From contig NZ_JAABNN010000002.1 in assembly GCF_009928415.1 (NCBI RefSeq), forward strand, positions 186,001 to 250,000: 64,000 nucleotides of DNA, read 5' to 3'. How positions within the stretch are numbered: position 1 is the first letter of the stretch; each line of letters starts with the position of its first letter. The notes below the pieces were generated by a model. That model made no database searches. It was given only the letters and a program-made list of their open reading frames with translations, and was not told the DNA's origin. This stretch comes from Bacillus sp. USDA818B3_A (GTDB lineage Bacteria > Bacillota > Bacilli > Bacillales > Cytobacillaceae). The position numbers and the translations under genes were made by a program. Shown here one piece after another: positions 62,294-64,000 of this stretch.

Positions 62294-64000
62294 TATGCCT
62301 TAGCCCCCTTTTCATCTTGTAATTCCTCTTTATGGATATGGAATCCATGATCATCTTTCACAGAACGAGTGAACATAGAACCAAATGTGATTAACAGCCC
62401 GATAATCATAACTGGCAGTGCCCATGCTACTTTATCAACGTGATACATCGCACCAAATGCTGCAATGAACAATCCTAGTGCAATCACAAATGGGATAAAT
62501 GAACCGTTTGGCATATGAATATCTCCAAGGGGCTCAGCAGGTGTCATCCCTTTTTTGCCTTCCATTTTTTCAATCCAATAAGCATCTAAACCACGAACTA
62601 ATGGAAGCTGCTTAAAATTGTAGAATGGCGGTGGTGAAGGAATAGCCCATTCAAGTGTTCTACCGTCACCCCATGGGTCATTACCAACCTTAACATTTTT
62701 CACAGAAGTCAAAACAACATTATATAGCAAGACAAGAACTCCTACCGACATAAATGCCGCTCCAACAGAGCTGACCATATTTGCCGTTTCAAAACCTTGA
62801 CCTGGAAGGTAGGTAAATACGCGTCGAGGCATTCCCCATAGACCTAAGAAATGTTGAATAAAGAATGTTAAATGGAAACCGATAAAGAAGAACCAGAAAG
62901 TTATTTTTCCTAAGGTTTCATTTAACATTGTTCCAAACATTTTTGGCCACCAAAGATGTACTCCAGCGAAAACACCGAACACTACACCACCAACAATAAC
63001 ATAGTGGAAGTGAGCTACAACGAAGTAAGTATCATGATACTGATAGTCTGCGGAAGCAGCAGCAAGCATTACGCCTGTAACCCCCCCCATAAGGAAGGTA
63101 GGGATAAAAGCAAAAGCCCAGTACATTGGAGTAGTGAATTTGACACTTCCCCCCCACATCGTAAACAGCCAGTTAAAAATCTTGATACCCGTTGGTACAC
63201 CAATTGCCATTGTTGCCACAGCAAAAATAGCATTGGCAACAGGTCCTAAACCAGTTGTGAACATGTGGTGTGCCCATACCATGAATCCTAAGAAACCGAT
63301 TAACACCGTTGCAAATACCATGGATGAATAACCGAATAGACGTTTCCTTGAGAAAATCGGAAAGATCTCTGAAAAGATACCAAATGCAGGAAGTACTAAG
63401 ATATACACTTCCGGGTGTCCAAAAATCCAGAAAAGATGTTCCCAAATAACCGTATTACCACCCATTGTTACATCAAAGAAATTAGCCCCAAAAAGGCGGT
63501 CAAACATCATTAAAGTTAAACCTACTGTTAGTGGAGGGAATGCAAATAAAATTAACGCAGACGCAACAAATGTGGTCCAAGTAAATAAAGGCATTCTCAT
63601 GTAGGTCATACCTGGAGCACGCATATTGATAATGGTAACTAAGAAGTTAATACCACCGATCAATGTACCGATACCGGAAATCTGTAAGCCTAGCACATAG
63701 AAATCTATTCCGTGACCTTTAGAGTGAATGGCTAGTGATGCATATGAAGTCCAACCTGCATCAGGAGCACCGCCAAGGAACCAAGATAAGTTTAGAAATA
63801 TTCCACCGAAGAAGAACAACCAAAACCCTAATGCATTTACAAATGGAAAGGCAACGTCACGAGCCCCAATTTGCAATGGCATTACCGCATTCATAAAACC
63901 AATTAACAACGGCATAGCCGCTAAGAAAATCATTGTTGTTCCATGCATTGTAATAATCTCGTTAAATGCACCTGCACTAACAAAATCATTATTAGGTACA
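62293..64000 (-). CDS. ctaD: Cytochrome c oxidase subunit I (caa3 type), 5' end beyond window
   Basis: Catalytic subunit of the caa3 terminal oxidase. The frame is open to the right edge, where residues VPNNDFVSAGAFNEII precede TMHGTTMIF, so the true start lies outside. Ligand motifs seen: MHGTTM (low-spin heme), FWIFGHPEVYILVLP (CuB histidine and cross-linked tyrosine), WAHHMFTTG (CuB), and YFVVAHFHYVIVGG (heme ligands). Twelve or more membrane segments are visible. The first codons, ctaC and the ctaA/ctaB heme-a genes would lie to the right. Confidence 0.97.
   Translation of the reverse strand, partial: VPNNDFVSAGAFNEIITMHGTTMIFLAAMPLLIGFMNAVMPLQIGARDVAFPFVNALGFWLFFFGGIFLNLSWFLGGAPDAGWTSYASLAIHSKGHGIDFYVLGLQISGIGTLIGGINFLVTIINMRAPGMTYMRMPLFTWTTFVASALILFAFPPLTVGLTLMMFDRLFGANFFDVTMGGNTVIWEHLFWIFGHPEVYILVLPAFGIFSEIFPIFSRKRLFGYSSMVFATVLIGFLGFMVWAHHMFTTGLGPVANAIFAVATMAIGVPTGIKIFNWLFTMWGGSVKFTTPMYWAFAFIPTFLMGGVTGVMLAAASADYQYHDTYFVVAHFHYVIVGGVVFGVFAGVHLWWPKMFGTMLNETLGKITFWFFFIGFHLTFFIQHFLGLWGMPRRVFTYLPGQGFETANMVSSVGAAFMSVGVLVLLYNVVLTSVKNVKVGNDPWGDGRTLEWAIPSPPPFYNFKQLPLVRGLDAYWIEKMEGKKGMTPAEPLGDIHMPNGSFIPFVIALGLFIAAFGAMYHVDKVAWALPVMIIGLLITFGSMFTRSVKDDHGFHIHKEELQDEKGAKA

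Overview
This window comes from a low-GC, endospore-forming Gram-positive bacterium of the family Bacillaceae. The evidence is gene content and order: the stretch from the caa3 oxidase genes through the ylb cluster, the division and cell-wall (dcw) cluster, the spoIIG/sigG sporulation genes, ileS and the pyr operon runs in the order I know from Bacillus subtilis, and many products closely resemble the B. subtilis proteins. MurE carries the DNPR motif of meso-diaminopimelate-type peptidoglycan. The genus cannot be fixed from the sequence alone. No prophage, insertion sequence, CRISPR array, rRNA or tRNA gene was seen. Read on the minus strand, the chromosome runs from right to left.

Layout, left to right. 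1-5.8 kb: pyrimidine operon pyrR-pyrP-pyrB-pyrC-carA-carB (carB cut by the window), with a sigma-A promoter and three PyrR-controlled attenuators. 5.8-10.8 kb: ylyB, lspA, ylyA and ileS, the last behind an isoleucine T-box. 10.8-14.9 kb: divIVA, ylmH, ylmG, sepF, ylmE, ylmD, ylmC. 14.9-17.7 kb: sigG, sigE, spoIIGA. 17.8-37.6 kb: the dcw cluster, from mraZ through rsmH, ftsL, pbpB, spoVD, murE, a short stand-alone Mur-ligase-like ORF, mraY, murD, spoVE, murG, murB, divIB, ylxW, ylxX and sbp to ftsA and ftsZ. 37.6-44 kb: bshC, a DUF3397-type membrane protein, panE and a three-gene biotin-dependent acyl-CoA carboxylase. 44-58.4 kb: the ylb cluster (ylbP back to ylbA), including rpmF, coaD, rsmD, tmcAL, ricF and a structured RNA that fits the sporulation RNA CsfG. 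58.4-64 kb: an Eis-like acetyltransferase, a CtaM/YozB-type protein and ctaG-ctaF-ctaE-ctaD (ctaD cut by the window).

How the parts work together. MraZ, FtsL, PbpB, DivIB, FtsA, FtsZ, SepF and DivIVA build and position the septum. MurE, MraY, MurD, MurG and MurB make the peptidoglycan precursor. SpoVD and SpoVE reuse that machinery for spore cortex. SpoIIGA, SigE and SigG run the compartment-specific sporulation programme, and several ylb/ylm genes belong to it. The most informative non-coding signals are a spoIIG promoter with a 22-bp spacer, a sigma-F-type sigG promoter whose -35 lies in the sigE terminator hairpin, a matching sigma-F/G promoter in front of the CsfG-like RNA, MraZ-type AAAGTGGGG boxes, and three copies of two GC-rich palindromic intergenic elements.

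I found no clearly undescribed multi-gene system. The least explained items are the 147-aa Mur-ligase N-domain-like protein kept in translational register between murE and mraY, the uncharacterised gene directly behind the CsfG-like RNA, and the pair of inverted 134-bp elements bracketing about 10 kb of the ylb cluster.
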